Positions 9,093 through 21,916 of a DNA stretch of 64,000 bases are shown piece after piece (within the stretch, counting starts at the first letter, position 1; every line of letters begins with the position of its first letter). The translations under genes were made by a program, and so were the position numbers. Origin of the DNA: Gautieria morchelliformis (lineage: Eukaryota; Basidiomycota; Agaricomycetes; Gomphales; Gomphaceae). The notes beneath the pieces are model-generated. The model worked only from the letters and a program-made list of their open reading frames with translations. It did no database searches and was not told where the DNA came from. The stretch spans positions 248,001-312,000 of the forward strand of contig WHVA01000025.1 of NCBI GenBank assembly GCA_015179125.1, in the 5' to 3' direction.

Positions 9093-12000
9093 CCCTTCGC
9101 AAGACTGCAACTCACCGTTCCTTTCCCCCCCCCCTGCCACGACCTGGTCGCAGCAGCCAAAATCTCTTTGTGAACTCTCTTTGCTCATCACTCTAGACGT
9201 TCCTCTCGCCAACCCACTCATCATTCTAGACGTTCCATTCATCATTAAAGACGATGGACCTCTGCTCCTCCGGGATCTGCTGGCCACAACGCTGGCAGCA
9301 TCGCGAACACCGGCAGCGTCACCAACACTGGCAACGTCACCAACGCGGGAGGTGTCGCCAACAATACCCCCACCACCGCCGCTCCCACCGGCTCCAACGC
9401 CTCTGATAGATCCACCGCCGCCATCGCGGAAGCTAGGAAGAGAGTACGTGAAAGAGCCCTAGATGATATTAACAAGCTACGCGCAAGCAGGAATAGCAGT
9501 AGGGCGGCTCTGAGGACGATTGGTGACCCCAATGTCTCCGACGACGAGGAGATCCTCACCAAGGAAGGTTTTAACACACTACAGCCAGCTTCCTCTAACC
9601 AAAGGCCACCCTCTCTCCCCGCACCTGCCCCCCTCATTACCCCCACTCCCAACCCTTCTTGTACTGCCACCTCCTCTCAAACCCAGTGGGCCTACACTGA
9701 CGCCATGGCTGCTCAGAACACCCAGCAACCATCTACCCACTCAATCCCTGCACAGCTAGTCACCATGGTAAAGAACCCGGTATATGTTCCCCTGTCCTTC
9801 TTTTTAGTCGAAAGCATGGACCGCATCAGGTTGGAACGTGACTTGAAATCATACAAATCCCTCACAAAGCCGGTCCGCATCATTGACGCGTCCAACTTCA
9901 TAGACGAACACCTACTTGACTTTCCGCAATTCACGCAAGCTTATCATAATTTCCTTATATGTATGCAGATATGCATGGAACCCGGCTCCACTCTCCCTCT
10001 CGCGTGGGAAGACCACTTCATGAACTCCATTCAGGACCCACAAATGGGTCGAGTTCAAGGTTTACCTATACATGGACATCACTATGAGACAGCAACTCGT
10101 CGATACCCCTTTTGCCCCCGTAGTCGACAGCCCCCAATACCTCGAGGCCTATGCAACAGCCCATAGGAAGGTCAACGAGGAATGGGTGGCAGAGATGGTA
10201 GCAGCGGCAGTCAGGTCTGAAATGTCTTGCAGCGGCTGCATCCTCACCAACCGCGAAAACCGCTTCCACCCTTATGCCAGCACCATAACATCCTCAAACC
10301 ATGGGGCAGGTAGCTATAACAATGTCACAAGCAGCTCCTTTCTGAACAAAAACAACTATGGGGCATCGGGCAAGGATTCCTTTCAAGGCAAATCGAGCTT
10401 TCCAAAGATCTGCCTCTGCTGCAGATCCGACGCCCACCTCTCCTCCGACTGCACGGCTACCCACCTACATAAGCACCCGGAGAGGAAGACATGCGTCTCC
10501 GTCAAAGACAAAAAGCTTGTATATGACTCAGACAACGCCGCGGTCTGTTTCAAATTCAACCTCCACAACAACTGTACCGCTGACCACTCCAGACACCCCC
10601 CTCACCGGTGCTCCTTGTGCCTCGACGGTTTCCATGGAGTGGCGCAATGCCCTCGTCTCTGAGCTTTACAAAATCCCCACACCGTACATAGCTGATGGAT
10701 TTCAACGCCTACTCACAGTTACCAGCCTTCTGGACCAGTACCCTAATCTTGTCCATGACATAAAACACGGCTCCCCGATTGGATGCCCCCCACCGCTCCT
10801 TGAAACATTTATACCACAGAACATGAAATCAGCTCTTGATCACCCTCACATCGTTGACGAACACATCCGCGAAGAAACTGAGGGAGGCCGCTTGTCGGGC
10901 CTGTACTTGCTAGACGAGGCGCGCGTTATTTTCGGTGGTCATTTTAGAACCACCTCTCTTGGTCTCGTTGAGAAAGAGCCGGGCTCTGGAAAGTGGAGGC
11001 TGGTGAAGAATGCCTCAAAAAAGGATTCTCGCGGCATCGCAGTCAATGACATGGTCGATTCAGACCATTTTCCAAGCCGCTGGGGATCGGCCTGGCTCGT
11101 TGAGCAATATGTGAGTACCACGTTGCCCTCCCCCCCCCCCACCCCCCCCTTTTCCTACCTTTCCTGCACTTACCTTGTTCGAGACGCCTTGCGTTCAACG
11201 TGCCTCTTCTTCTTGGCATGTCCCGGCATGCGTCTTTGTTCCTTTGATGACACATGCCTCATTGTTGGTGGTAACTACTTCCTTTCACCAACATCACACT
11301 TCCATCTTCCCGAAACTCTCCTAGCCACGTACGCGCTCACTGCATGCCTAGCAGGGCCTAGCAGCGCACACCCATATTCCCTACTCCCATCTCTGCATTT
11401 GTCACCGCTTGGCTGACCTTATCTCTGGCAGCTGCTGACCGCGCCGCCGGGCACCCAAGCGGCAAGCATGGACATACAGTGAGCATTTCGCAATTCGCCT
11501 GTCCTACCTGCACACAAACGCTACATCCCCCTCTTCTGGAGGGGCGCAGTCTACGTCGATCATGTTCTGCCCTTCGGTCTCACGACCGCTCCTGGCATTC
11601 AGGGCAAAGTAGCAGATGCAGTCATTGACATCCTCGAATTCTTTGGCATCAAACCCACATTCAAGTGGGTCGATGACTTCATATACTTTCGTGAACCGCT
11701 TAAGTCAATCCTGGACACCGACAGTCCCCTTCATTACAAATACGGACATCCTGTTTATCACAGCTATCCTAGGAATCCCTTGGCATGACATCCTCACCAA
11801 GGGTCAGGGCTTCACGTTCTTGCTGAAGTACATTGGTTTCATATGGGATCTACTGCTTCACACTGTCTCTATCTCCGAAGAGAAAAGACTGCGCTACCTG
11901 GCTCGGGTAGCCTTTCTGTCGCAGACAAAGGTCACGCTCGAGGAAGCCATGAAACTCCTCGGCACCCTCCAGCATGTTACTTTCGTCTACACCTTGGGTC

Positions 12001-12608
12001 GTGCCCACCTCGCTTCACTCTCACGTTACATCACGTCCTTTGAGGGCGACAAGTTCAAAACACGTTTTGTGGACAGGAATGTCCGAAGGGACCTCCTCTG
12101 GTGGCAGGAGACCCTTTCTCAACCAAACATCTCCCGCAGCTTGAAGCCTTGCACCACAACAGACCGCGACCTGTGGGTTGATGCCTCCACGTCATGGGGC
12201 ATTGGCTTGATGGTGGGCGGTAGATGGGCAGCTTGGCGGCTGACAGAAGGATGGGCAAGCGAAGGTAGAGATATTGGATGGGCAGAACTAGTAGCGATCG
12301 AGCTTGCAGCTCTCTAGATCGCTGCAGCTGGCCTCCATGACTCACACGTCCGCATCTACAGCGATAACATGGGCATCATCGGCGCTCTTGCCAAGGGCAG
12401 GTCCTGCAATTCCCAGTGCAACGAATGCATCAAACATATCGGCTTCCTACTCGCACCCCTGAACATTACCCTTGATCCTAGCTACGTTGCCTCAGCCTCC
12501 AATAGGGCAGACTCCGTCTCTCGCGGCGAGTTCGGACCTGCCGAAATGCGGTTGCCTGTTGATTGTTCTCTCCCATGGGAGCTCACTCCGCTCTTGTCCT
12601 ATGCTTAG

Positions 12609-13639
12609 TGTCAAGATTGGTTTTTAGGCGTTAATATCGTGTATTAGTGAACACAGCGAATGCCTGAATAACTTGTGTGAATAAGTATGCCGTTTGGCGA
12701 ATAGGTGAACCAATAAATGTTCACAAGATAAGGGGGTTGCCTGAACGGAGCTCGCCCTATCTACAGTCATAGCGAAATGGCCTGTGACTCTTGAAGATGT
12801 ACCGTGCAAGGTGTCACGGAAGGGCCATCTAAGTAGCGACAGTCCCTTCACCGGCGAAGGTGCGCCTTCGGAACACTTTGCCGACAGCACAGAAAATAGT
12901 TCGAAGGCTAAGGTAATGAAGATGAAGTATGAGAACTCACCAGTGAGGCCTAAGTCCTATGCTGGTCGAAGATAGAAAGCTCCAAGAGAAGGCTCAAGAC
13001 GATGATCACAGCGAGGTCAAGTTTGCACAAGATGGACGACGTATGATAATTGAACTGGGGAATATACATGCGAATGTAAACTACTTATATCGAATGCTCG
13101 TAAGGTATCAGCGAATAGGAAAGAGGCCATCATGAGTTAGGGATGGATAGGGGTGTGCAGTCATGATACTAAGGAGATGGAATAAACATACAATAGAGTG
13201 AGGGAAGAGTGCGAACATGAAACGACGGAGAGTCAAGGTGGCGAAGGCACTTATGTACGAAACCATGTCTTGGGACCCGCATATATGCTACCCTGCATGG
13301 GCTCTTCGTCCACTGGGTTGATCCCACATGACCTACGGAAAGGACGTCCCGCGAACACACTTTGGCCATATGAACACCCAAAGGGGTTGGACTAAGAAGA
13401 TGATGGGGCTAGTGATGAACCATCACGCCGGGTCAATGGTATCGATCGTATTTGATCGCGTGCCTGCTGGCGAAATGTGCGAGCAGCGAATAGCGATTCG
13501 GAGAATGGGGTGAACAGCGAATAGAGTGGATGTAGGGGAAGAGTGGTCGGAGGGTGAGGAGAACTCAGGCGAAGGTGCTAGGGAGTGATGAGGGGGAACA
13601 TAGAGGCAGTGGGGTAAGAGAAGTGGACAAGTCATGACA
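12609..13639 (-). mobile_element. Solo LTR of the Gypsy element 2 family, 1031 bases
   Basis: It runs TGTCAAGATTGG to AAGTCATGACA and is flanked by the 5-base duplication CTTAG at 12604-12608 and 13640-13644. It matches 20637-21667 along its full length with a few percent difference. It sits inside the DIRS element, between the RNase H part and the recombinase, so it is younger than that element. It lacks any internal region and is a product of LTR-LTR recombination. Orientation follows the family (3' LTR at 20637). Confidence 0.93.
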
Positions 13640-15232
13640 CTTAGACGGTGTTCTGAAATAGCCGCACACTCTCAGGCCGGCCTTTCGTCATTGGGTGGGG
13701 AGGACATGGCACCTTCACCCCAGCTGCAGCCCGACAGACGTCAAAAGCCATGCACTTCAAAGAACCAAAATAATTTCATCGCTCCTTCTGCTCTACACCC
13801 AAAAGTTCTCGCTTCTGACAGAATCCTCGCCTGGCAATCCCCTCACTCAATCCAGAACCGTCTCACTCTCTCTAAAGCCTTCCCCGCATCTCACATTTCC
13901 CGTCTTGAGGAAGTCTGTACCAGCGCAGCAGTCAAGCAGACTAGAGAAGGCTGGGGTGTGGGCTTGCTACGTTTCAACCAGTATTGTGATTCCATTTCTA
14001 TCACAGAATCAGATCATTGTCCTGCTTCTGAAACCCTTCTGTCCATGTTCGTCGCAAACTGCGGAGCCAGAAAAGTAAGCGAATCCTGCATGGCAACATG
14101 GCTAGCAGGAATACATAGGTACCACCAAATCCATGGTGCCCCTTGGCACGGAGGGGCTGCCCTGGCCCTCACGAAGAAAGGCACGGCAAACGTTGTGCCT
14201 CCAGATTCCAAAAGACCACCTCGTGCTCCCATTACCATAGACGACCTGACCTGATTACACATGAAACTTGACCTGTCTAACTCCTTCGATGCAGCGGTCT
14301 TCGCTATTGCCTGCACACCATTCTGGGGGTGCTGCCACCTGGGTGAGCTGGTAATCCCATCAAGGAACTCTTTCAATCCAGCCTTCCACGTCTCCCGCTC
14401 TGCACCGATATCACGGGGTGTTGCTAAGCATGGCCGACACTTCACAACCTTTCATATACCTTTCTCAAAAACAAAACATTCAGCAGGCGATGACATCCAC
14501 CTCATCGAGATCGATGCGGCCACAAACCCTATCGCCGCTCTCGATCACCCCATGCAATGTCACTTCGGCGCCTCACTGCCGGTACCCATACCACTGTTTG
14601 CATTCGAGACAGACGATGGCAGCTGGGCCCCCATGACGAGGGACTGGTTCTTGAACCGATGCCAAGACATCTGGAAGGACTCTTCGCTTGGCACAGTCGA
14701 CGGACACAGTTTTCACATAGGGGGCACCACTCACCTCCTACTGCTAGGCATAGACCCTTGGATCATCATGGTCATAGGGCGGTGGACCTCTAGTGCCTTC
14801 CTACTGTACTGGTGCAAGATTGAAGAGATCCTGCCGAACTTCATCAGTGAGGCTTTCGATAATGTTTCATCACTTACCGCTTGCATGTCTAGACTATCAC
14901 AGAACCTTAGATAATACCACACTTTACCTTCCTCTCTTTCATAAGTACGTGGGGTGAGGGGGTGAGGTTCCAGAGGAACTCACAGTCTGCTAAAAACAAC
15001 GGATTTGCGGGTGTTGGAGTTTTCCTCTGAATCCTCACGCACGAGAGCTGACACGCTCAGGATGGCGCCACCTGCGGGTCACGTGACCTGGAATCACGTG
15101 CCCCGGCTGGTTCAGGTTAAGCGCCCTCCAAAGCCTGCCAGCTCCTCCCCCTTCCCCCGCTAAACTGAGAGCTCGCCACACAAGTCACTGCACCGATCAG
15201 TTTAGCGAAGTTCTCGGATTTCATGGACTCCA

Positions 15233-17420
15233 TTAGCCAGCGTAGAGGTCATTGATGATACCGAGTCTGTGTTCCCACCCCGGTTCTATGGAATCTTTGT
15301 CTGGCGGTCCTGGGGTTAAGCCGGAGCGTGATAGGCCGTCGGCTGGGTTGCTCTTGCCATCTTGGTGCAGGAAGTCGACTATATCGTGTGCTAATATCGC
15401 TTCCTTGTACCTCGCATGGGTTGGGGGCAGGGTCTTGTTCGAAAGGAAGTCCTTCACCACTCGGCAGTCTGTTTTCAACACAATCTGATGGCCCCATATG
15501 AATTTGTGGAATTTGTCCAACGCCCACTTCACTGCTTTCAGTTCTAACTCAAAGGAGTGTTGTTTCTGTTCAGCCAATGAAGTCCTGCGGGAGGCAAATG
15601 CGATTGGGCATAGGGCTTCTTCCATGGTTTCGGTTGCGCTGGTGATCAGCTGGTATTGTGCTAGGTATGCTGCCAGATCTTTCACGCTCGCATCTGTTCC
15701 TACTACTAATGGTTTGCCTTCGATGATTGTGGACAGCACCGGAGCTTGCATCAGTAATCCTTTGAGTTGCACAAATGCTTTGTCTTGGGGTAGCTGTCCA
15801 CCTCCCTTCGAGCGAAGCGTTGATCAGAGCTTTCTTGTATGTCCCTTTTTTTTGTTTTTTTTTTTTTGACTCTCCTGATTTGGTGATCTGGATCCCTCTG
15901 ATCATCTCATAGAGGGGGTCTGCTACGATAGCGAAGGCTGGCATGCATGCGTGGAAGTGGCTGACGGTGCTGAGGAAGGCAAGTGTTTCATGTGCTGTCC
16001 TCGGTGTGAGCCAGTCTAAAATCGCTGTGACTTTAGAAAGGTCAGGGCGAATGCCGTCTGCTGACAATTCTACTCCCACCCATAGAACGTGGGAGCAGAA
16101 TAGGGAGATCTTCAATGGTGTGAGTACCACATTTTTCTCTCTACACCTTTGGAAGACTTTGCTCAGTTTTGCGAATAGGTCTTCGAAGGTATCAGCTCCT
16201 TGGCATATATCATCCATGTAGTGTTCTAGGTCTTGTCCAATCATCCTTTCAAATGCTCTAACCATCATTTCCAGGAAGGTGCTCGGTGCCCCTGTCAGGC
16301 CGAATGGCATGCGCACATATGTATAGTAGCCAAGGTCTTCTACTCGAAATGCTGTGAGTCCCCAATCGCTTCGCCTGATGAGACAGGCATGGTACCCCAT
16401 GGCTAAGTCAAGGACATTGTATAGCTTGTACCCGCTCATCTGATGTTGTCTTCTTGTCAGGTTGCCAACTGGGAACGATGGGGCTTGGGTGTGTTTGTTC
16501 AACGCTCCAAAGTTATTGCAAAGGTGCCATTGAGTGGGAGCTGGTGGTGGTAGAGGTCAGACCAGCTTTTTGTCTGCTGGTGAGTTGGGGTGTGGTAATT
16601 CAACTCCAGCGTCCTGACATGTGGCGTTAGCTAGGATTCGAAGTTCTTCTAATTATCGGGCTTGGTCATGTCTCGGTTTGGGGGCTAAAACGATTGGGCT
16701 GATGCAGCGGACATCGTTGTATGGGATCCGGATGATGATCCCAGCCTCTACTAGCTTGTGGGTGTGTTGATGCAGCCACTCTCACTGTGAGACCATGAGT
16801 GGGCAAGAAGTGTCGACTTTCGGCAGTTTGACATCTTCTGGTATGTCAATTCGATGCTCGATGAAATCTATTGGTTTCACTTTGCTCAGTTGCAGTGCGA
16901 AAATGTCAGCATATCTCGCTATGAGGTCCATTATTTGTTCTCGTTGCTGTGGGAGGAGGGTGTTGCTGATCGTTACACTCTTTTGGATCGTCGCGATGCG
17001 GTCTGGGTCAAACTTGTCTTCTGTTGGGGCTGAAGGGCGTAGCTGGTTGACAAGCTTCGCTGTGTAGGCTACGTTTGGTAGGTCATCTCCTGGGTCTATG
17101 ATGCTCGTTGTTGTCTGACGGTCGAGGCATGTAGTATTGGGATCTGGAGCTGGTTTGTACCAAGAACGTGATATATTGCTAGTGTCTATATTGTTCGACA
17201 TGTAGTTGGGTACGTCTGGAGACAAGGGTCTCATGTTGGGGTTCTGACCAAGATGCATGCTGCTGGGGGCACCAATACCAAGAAAGCTCTGATGTGCTGG
17301 GGTTCGACTGGTTTTAGGTTGCGTGTTGTTCGTGTCTCCCAACGATGTTGATTCTCCTCGGGAGACCGTTGAGAGGAAAAGGGAAGAGTCTTGGGGTCTA
17401 GGAGAAGTACGGCTCTTCAT
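15233..17420 (-). mobile_element. Protease, reverse transcriptase and RNase H region of Gypsy element 1
   Basis: Minus-strand frames carry the pol start (16782-17420, ending near FIEHRIDIPEDVKLP). Gypsy reverse transcriptase follows (YNVLDLAMGYHACLIRRSD, MPFGLTGAPSTFLEMM, HYMDDICQGAD). RNase H comes last (LVVGTDASVKDLAAYLA, ELELKAVKWALDKF, VLKTDCRVVKDFL). A poly-A/poly-T slip-prone run lies near 15847-15868. The region is broken in a few places and ends at 15236, where the DIRS element begins. Confidence 0.88.
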
Positions 17421-19384
17421 ACATATTCTCCTCCACCATTTTCCGATTCATCTTCTAACCCTCCTTCCACGCCGTCTAGTTGTGATGCATCTCCTGTCTG
17501 GAGATACAATAGCACCCGCTGTTGTCCTTGTCGGTTGGCTCTAGCCATCGCTCTGGACGCCGCCTTCCCGACGATTTCTCTGTATACTTGCTCGGGCCTA
17601 GGTAAGGACTTCTGTGGATCACACATGGGGTCTCCTTTTCGATGTCCTTGTATCCTGCATGTCCAGCATTCTTGGCTGCCAGGACTTGGGAAGCCGGGGG
17701 ACAACGGGAACGGTCTATCTAGTGATGGTGTTGCATTTGGACCGTGAGTTGAAAAGAATAATTTGACTGCTGCATCGTATTTCCTTTTGCCTTCTGATGA
17801 CTTGTCAAATAGGAGGTCTACGGGCTTCGTCGTGTGTCCCCCTGGGGCTGTTGGCTGGCGTGATACAGAGTTGTTTGGGAGTGTGATGATAGGTGCTGGT
17901 TGATGGTTTGGGATAGGTGCGCTCTTCCTGTCTCTTTCCAGGGCTTCCATCCTGGCCACATTGCTGGCTAACTGGTGTCCTAGGTTGCTAACTTGGAAGT
18001 CTACGGATGCTCTCATCGCCAATCTTTGGTGATCTAGGTTCCTTAGCGTGAGGAGCAGAGTCTCGAAGTTGGGCATGTTCGAGTGATCGAATGGGAGTGC
18101 TTCTTGGACACACAACGGTAAGTTTTGGAAGACATAATGAGATTTCGTCATGGAGTCCATGCCCGGGAGTCTGGCACCTAGTTCGCTCAGTGTTTGGGTG
18201 AACTTCACTAGGGCCCATGCCGGCCTCTGTCCTTTGTCTATTGTTTTTGTCAATAGCTCGACCTCGGAGATGTGTGCGTTCTGCCAGTCGCTAAATATTT
18301 CTGTGATGGTGGGTAGTATTTCACGGCTTGGGTAGACTTCTCCCCACTTCGTCGTGAATGCTGACCAGGATGCTCTGCAGGTGGGGTCCCATGACTTAAA
18401 CCGGCGCATCGCTTCGCCTGAGAGGCACAACTTTAGGTACTTGAGTTTTTCAGCTTCGTCCGCATCTATTCCTTGTTCATAGCAGGCTTTCTCGAATGTT
18501 TGTAGCCACTCGTCTCCATCTTGTCCTGGGTTGCCTTTGAAAATGCTAACTTTGGATGCCATGTGACTAGGAACCTTTTGTGCGCTGGGATTGGTGGTTG
18601 TCAGGGCAAATGTAGGATTGTGAGGTGCTGCGGCCTTGGTCTGAGACACTCATGGGATATGCGGTGGTGTGAGTGTGGAGTTGGATGCGAGTACTAAGGG
18701 TTGACCTAACGGGGGGCGTCGTGTAGTGGGAGACAGATGCGGTGGGGTGTCTCGGAGTGATTTGGCTGTTGAGTGGGAAGCTAGTCGTGGTGGTGTTGTT
18801 GTGGTTTCTGACCTGTCTAGGTCAGAGAGGGGGGATGAGAGGTGTAATGGGTCTCGGCCAAAGCTAGGTTCTTCTTTTGGTGTGGGGGACTCCAGCATTG
18901 CTGCTTATGTCAATGCTCCGTAGAACTGTTCTATTTTCTCACAGACCATACATATGGAGACTGGAGTTTGGGCATCTCCTGGCGATGTTCGGTAGATCCA
19001 CACGAAGTGCCACTTCTCGTGATTTTGTGTAATAGAGAAGATGACTCTCTCGATTTGGTCATTTGGGAAACCGAGTCTGATGACTTTAGCTGGTTTGGTG
19101 AGCTGGGTGGTGGCGATCTTCCACGCTCTGAGTTTGAGTGTGCCTGGGTAATGTATTCCAGTCTCATAGATTTGGTCCCACCACTCGGCCCACACGAGTA
19201 GTGGAGCTCGTCCCGATATGGGATTGTGAAAAATGGTCTTGTTTTGGCTGACTTTGATCTTGGGGTCGACTGCGAATAGGGCACGTGTTTGAAGTTCTCT
19301 GATAGATCGTATCGGTGCAAACGGGATTGTTGAGTCTGGGTGATGACTAGTTTCTAAGGGGATCTCTGGCTGATCTTCTTTCAT
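17417..19384 (-). mobile_element. Gag region of Gypsy element 1
   Basis: The downstream frame (17417-18649) reads a Gypsy gag core: KVSIFKGNPGQDGDEWLQTF, YLKLCLSGEAMRRFKSWD, WSAFTTKWGEVYPSRE. It ends with a cysteine cluster (CWTCRIQGHRKGDPMC). Upstream, after the 5' LTR, lies a 159-residue frame (18905-19384) with LLVWAEWWDQIYETGIHYPG and TPVSICMVCEKIEQFYGALT. A Ser/Thr/Pro-rich linker joins the two. The upstream piece is probably the gag N-terminus, but could be a separate small protein. Confidence 0.75.
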
Positions 19385-19458
19385 TCACGGGTGGTCTGGA
19401 ACGTGGAAGGCTTGGGCTGTAAGGCTTCTGGTGATTTATGATCTCACCATTGCCACCA

Positions 19459-20368
19459 TGTGGACATGGAGTGTGCCAGGAAGAAGTGAGACAAGTGTAG
19501 ATCGTGTCTAAATAGTATAGAAAACGCGAACGCGCAGTCTAGTAGGGAGAACAAAGCTAAGGCTAATCTATGTTCCCCGGTGGTCTCTGCTGCTGTACAG
19601 TATCTAAGATAGGGAACTAACTACCTGTTATGGCTGTTCCGATCACCCATCTCCGCACACCTCCGCGCCACCTCCGCGCCACCTCCGACTCTATTCCGAC
19701 ATCCGCAATATCCACAACCCTCCTCCCTTGTTCTTTCAGTACCCCTGGCCACCTCCAGATACCGGCCCCCATACTCGACCCTGAGCACAGCAAGATACCA
19801 TTTCCATAGTTCCGTTTCTTCCGATGCCTATTGTACCTACCCGCCTTGTTCTTTGCCATTGTACTTACCCTACCCTGCACCCCCCTTGTCAACCATTGTT
19901 CCGTATTAGTTACTTACCCCGTATGTCTATCTGATTCCCGCACTCTCCGGAACTTGCTCAGTATCATACCATTACTTGTTGTTTCTGCGCTTTGTATAAA
20001 ACCCCCTCATGTATGTCTGTTATTCTGCAATCAGATAATCACCTTCGATACTTGATTTCCTTCGCTCCATCTCCTGTTCTTAGTACAGCGAGTCTAGCAA
20101 GACCTCAGTCTCTCCGCCTTGCGTCTTCCGTCTTCTGCCTCAGTTCCGACTCAAATTCCGACCAACCTCTAGCCCAGTACTTTCTGACTTCCGACTCATT
20201 TCCAAAAGACTTAGGACGATAGTTCATTGGGGGCGCAACCTACAAGTTGAAGCCGCTGTCCTTTCCAGTTCCGACTTAGCAGAAATCTTGATACGTAACA
20301 CTACCTCGAACTGTGGGCGCTCTGGCGCTAGATGCGGAGAGGTGCGTGAACACGTCTCATTGTCTACA
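19459..20368 (-). repeat. 5' LTR of Gypsy element 1, split by a solo LTR
   Basis: It has the same TGTGGACATGG to TGTCTACA termini as 5043-5270. The 675-base solo LTR at 19626-20300, plus one target copy, interrupts it; without these it is about 230 bases. The sequence next to it on the internal side (TGGTGGCAATGG on the minus strand) is a plausible tRNA primer site. Confidence 0.88.
19626..20300 (+). mobile_element. Solo LTR of another family, 675 bases
   Basis: Its termini TGTTATGGCTG and ATACGTAACA form a short inverted pair. It is flanked by the 5-base duplication CTACC at 19621-19625 and 20301-20305, and removing it restores the LTR of Gypsy element 1. It is rich in TTCCGAC words, like the third Gypsy at 29.5-34.2 kb. 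No internal region is present. Strand is arbitrary. Confidence 0.92.
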
Positions 20369-20370
20369 CC

Positions 20371-20636
20371 CTAGACTGGGTGCAAGCGGCCGGGCCTTTC
20401 TGGAGGGCTCAGGCTCCCCAAAATTGAAGCCCAGCCCAGGACGAGGGCTCGGGCCAGGCTCAGGCTGGGCCGGGCTAAAGCCCGGGCCTGTGAGGGAGGG
20501 AATTTTTCGATAAATGTACATATGGTAGATATTTAACTACATGATGACCGTTTCATCCAGGACGTTTTCCAATTCAATCTCAAGGTCACTGTCTAAATCC
20601 ATGACCACTTCACTTGAACCGGGCACTTTGCCATTG
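20371..20636 (-). mobile_element. Fragment of a hAT-like DNA transposon end
   Basis: The minus strand shows an acidic C-terminal tail (SSEVVMDLDSDLEIELENVL) ending at the stop 20537-20539. About 150 bases of sequence dense in GGGCC/GGCCC words follow, including the near-palindrome GCCGGGCTAAAGCCCGGGC. An acidic tail followed by GGCCC-rich subterminal repeats fits the 3' end of hAT transposons. The rest is missing: the LTR of Gypsy element 2 begins at 20637 and the LTR of Gypsy element 1 ends at 20368. The family call rests on general resemblance only. Confidence 0.42.
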
Positions 20637-21667
20637 TGTCAAGATTGGTTTTTAGGTGTTAATATTGTGTATTAGTGAACACAGCGAATGCCCAAATAAC
20701 TTGTGCGAATAAGTATGCCGTTCGGCGAATACGTGAACCAATGAATGTTCACAAGATAAGAGGGTTGCCCGAACGGGGCTCGCCCTATCTACAGTCGTAG
20801 CGAAATAGCCTGTGACACTTGACGATGTAATGTGCAAGGTATCACGGGAGGGCTGTCTAAGTTTCGACAATCCCTTCGCCGGCGAAGGTGCTCCTTCGGA
20901 GCCATTCGCCAACAGCACAGAAAATAGTTCGAAGGCTAAGGTAACGAAGATGAAGTATGAGAACTCACCAGTGATGCCTAAGTCCTCTGCTGGTCGAAGA
21001 TAGAAATCTCCAAGAGAAGGCTCAAGACGATGATCACAGTGAGGTGAAGTTTGCACAAGATGGACGACGTATGATAATTGAACTGGGGAATATACATGCG
21101 AATGTAAACTACTTATATTGAATGCTGGTAAGGCATCAGCGAATAGGAAAGAGGCCGTCACGAGTCAGGGTTGGATAGGGGTGCGCAGTCATGATACTAA
21201 GGAGATGGAATAAACATACAATAGAGTAGGGGAGGAGTACGAACATGAGACGACGGAGAGTAAAGGTGGCAAAGGCACTTATGTACGAAACCATGTCTTG
21301 GGACCCGCATACATGCCACCCTGCATGGACTCTTCGTCCACTGGGTTGATCCCACACGACCGCTGGAAGGAACACCCCGCGAACATACTTTGGCCATACG
21401 AAAACCCAAAGGGGTTGGATTAAGAAGATGATGGGGTTAGTGATAAACCATCACGCCGGGTAAATGGTATTGATCGTATTTGATCGCGTGCCTGTTGGCG
21501 AAATGTGCAAGCAGCGAATAGCGGTTCAGAGAATGGGGCGAACAGCGAATAGAGAGAATGTAGAGGACGAGTGGTCGAAGGGTGAGGCAAACTCTGGCGA
21601 AGGTGCTAGGGAGTGATGAGGGGGAACATAGAGGCAGTGGGGTAAGGAAAATAGACAGGTCATGACA
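20637..21667 (-). repeat. 3' LTR of Gypsy element 2 (1031 bases)
   Basis: It has the same TGTCAAG to TGACA termini and length as the solo LTR 12609-13639. The polypurine tract AGGAGGGGGGTA (minus strand) lies directly against 21668, which fixes the orientation and shows that it belongs to the internal region on its right. Confidence 0.9.
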
Positions 21668-21916
21668 GTACCCCCCTCCTAGATTCGGAGTCCAACGACG
21701 CTGCGTCCTGTGGTGGGGTGGAGCCGTTAAAGACGTAATGGGTCTCCCGATGGGATCTCTGAAATCTGGGCCCTGCATAGCTGCGTGGCCCATGCATGAC
21801 TTCGTTTTCTGTTTAAAAACGCGGCGCGGGACGGGGCTATGGGAACCATTAAATCGCCCCAGCAAAGCGTACTGCCCCTATGACGATGCCTGGATACTCA
21901 ACTCTCCTCGATCGAT

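Larger units (their letters stand above)
9012..15236 (+). mobile_element. DIRS-type tyrosine-recombinase retrotransposon, broken
   Basis: Plus-strand parts come in DIRS order. A gag-like region (about 9240-10660) holds a cysteine/histidine cluster, CLCCRSDAHLSSDC. A reverse transcriptase block (about 10640-11790) shows GKWRLVKNASKKDSRG and KWVDDFIYF. RNase H-like motifs follow (LWVDASTSWGIGLM, DIGWAELVAIELA). A tyrosine recombinase ends it (13634-14914; SFHIGGTTHLLLLG, WIIMVIGRWTSSA). The reverse transcriptase is interrupted near 11111-11430 by what looks like a spliceosomal intron, a trait reported for DIRS elements. Gypsy element 1 sequence resumes on both sides with no duplicated target, as expected for DIRS. 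A solo LTR lies inside (12609-13639). Several breaks make it a fossil. Confidence 0.85.
5043..20368 (-). mobile_element. Ty3/Gypsy element 1, broken, host to three nested insertions
   Basis: The element is bounded by matching LTRs at 5043-5270 and 19459-20368; the latter is split by a solo LTR. It reads on the minus strand: 5' LTR (19459-20368), gag region (17417-19384), protease and reverse transcriptase and RNase H (15233-17420), then integrase (7347-8997), an AT-rich tract with unknown frames (about 5500-7281), a G-rich polypurine tract beside 5271, and the 3' LTR. A DIRS element interrupts it between RNase H and integrase. Coding parts carry several breaks besides the insertions. By eye the LTRs differ at about nine of 228 positions plus two single-base indels (about 4 percent), so it is moderately old. 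I see no target-site duplication. Confidence 0.88.
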
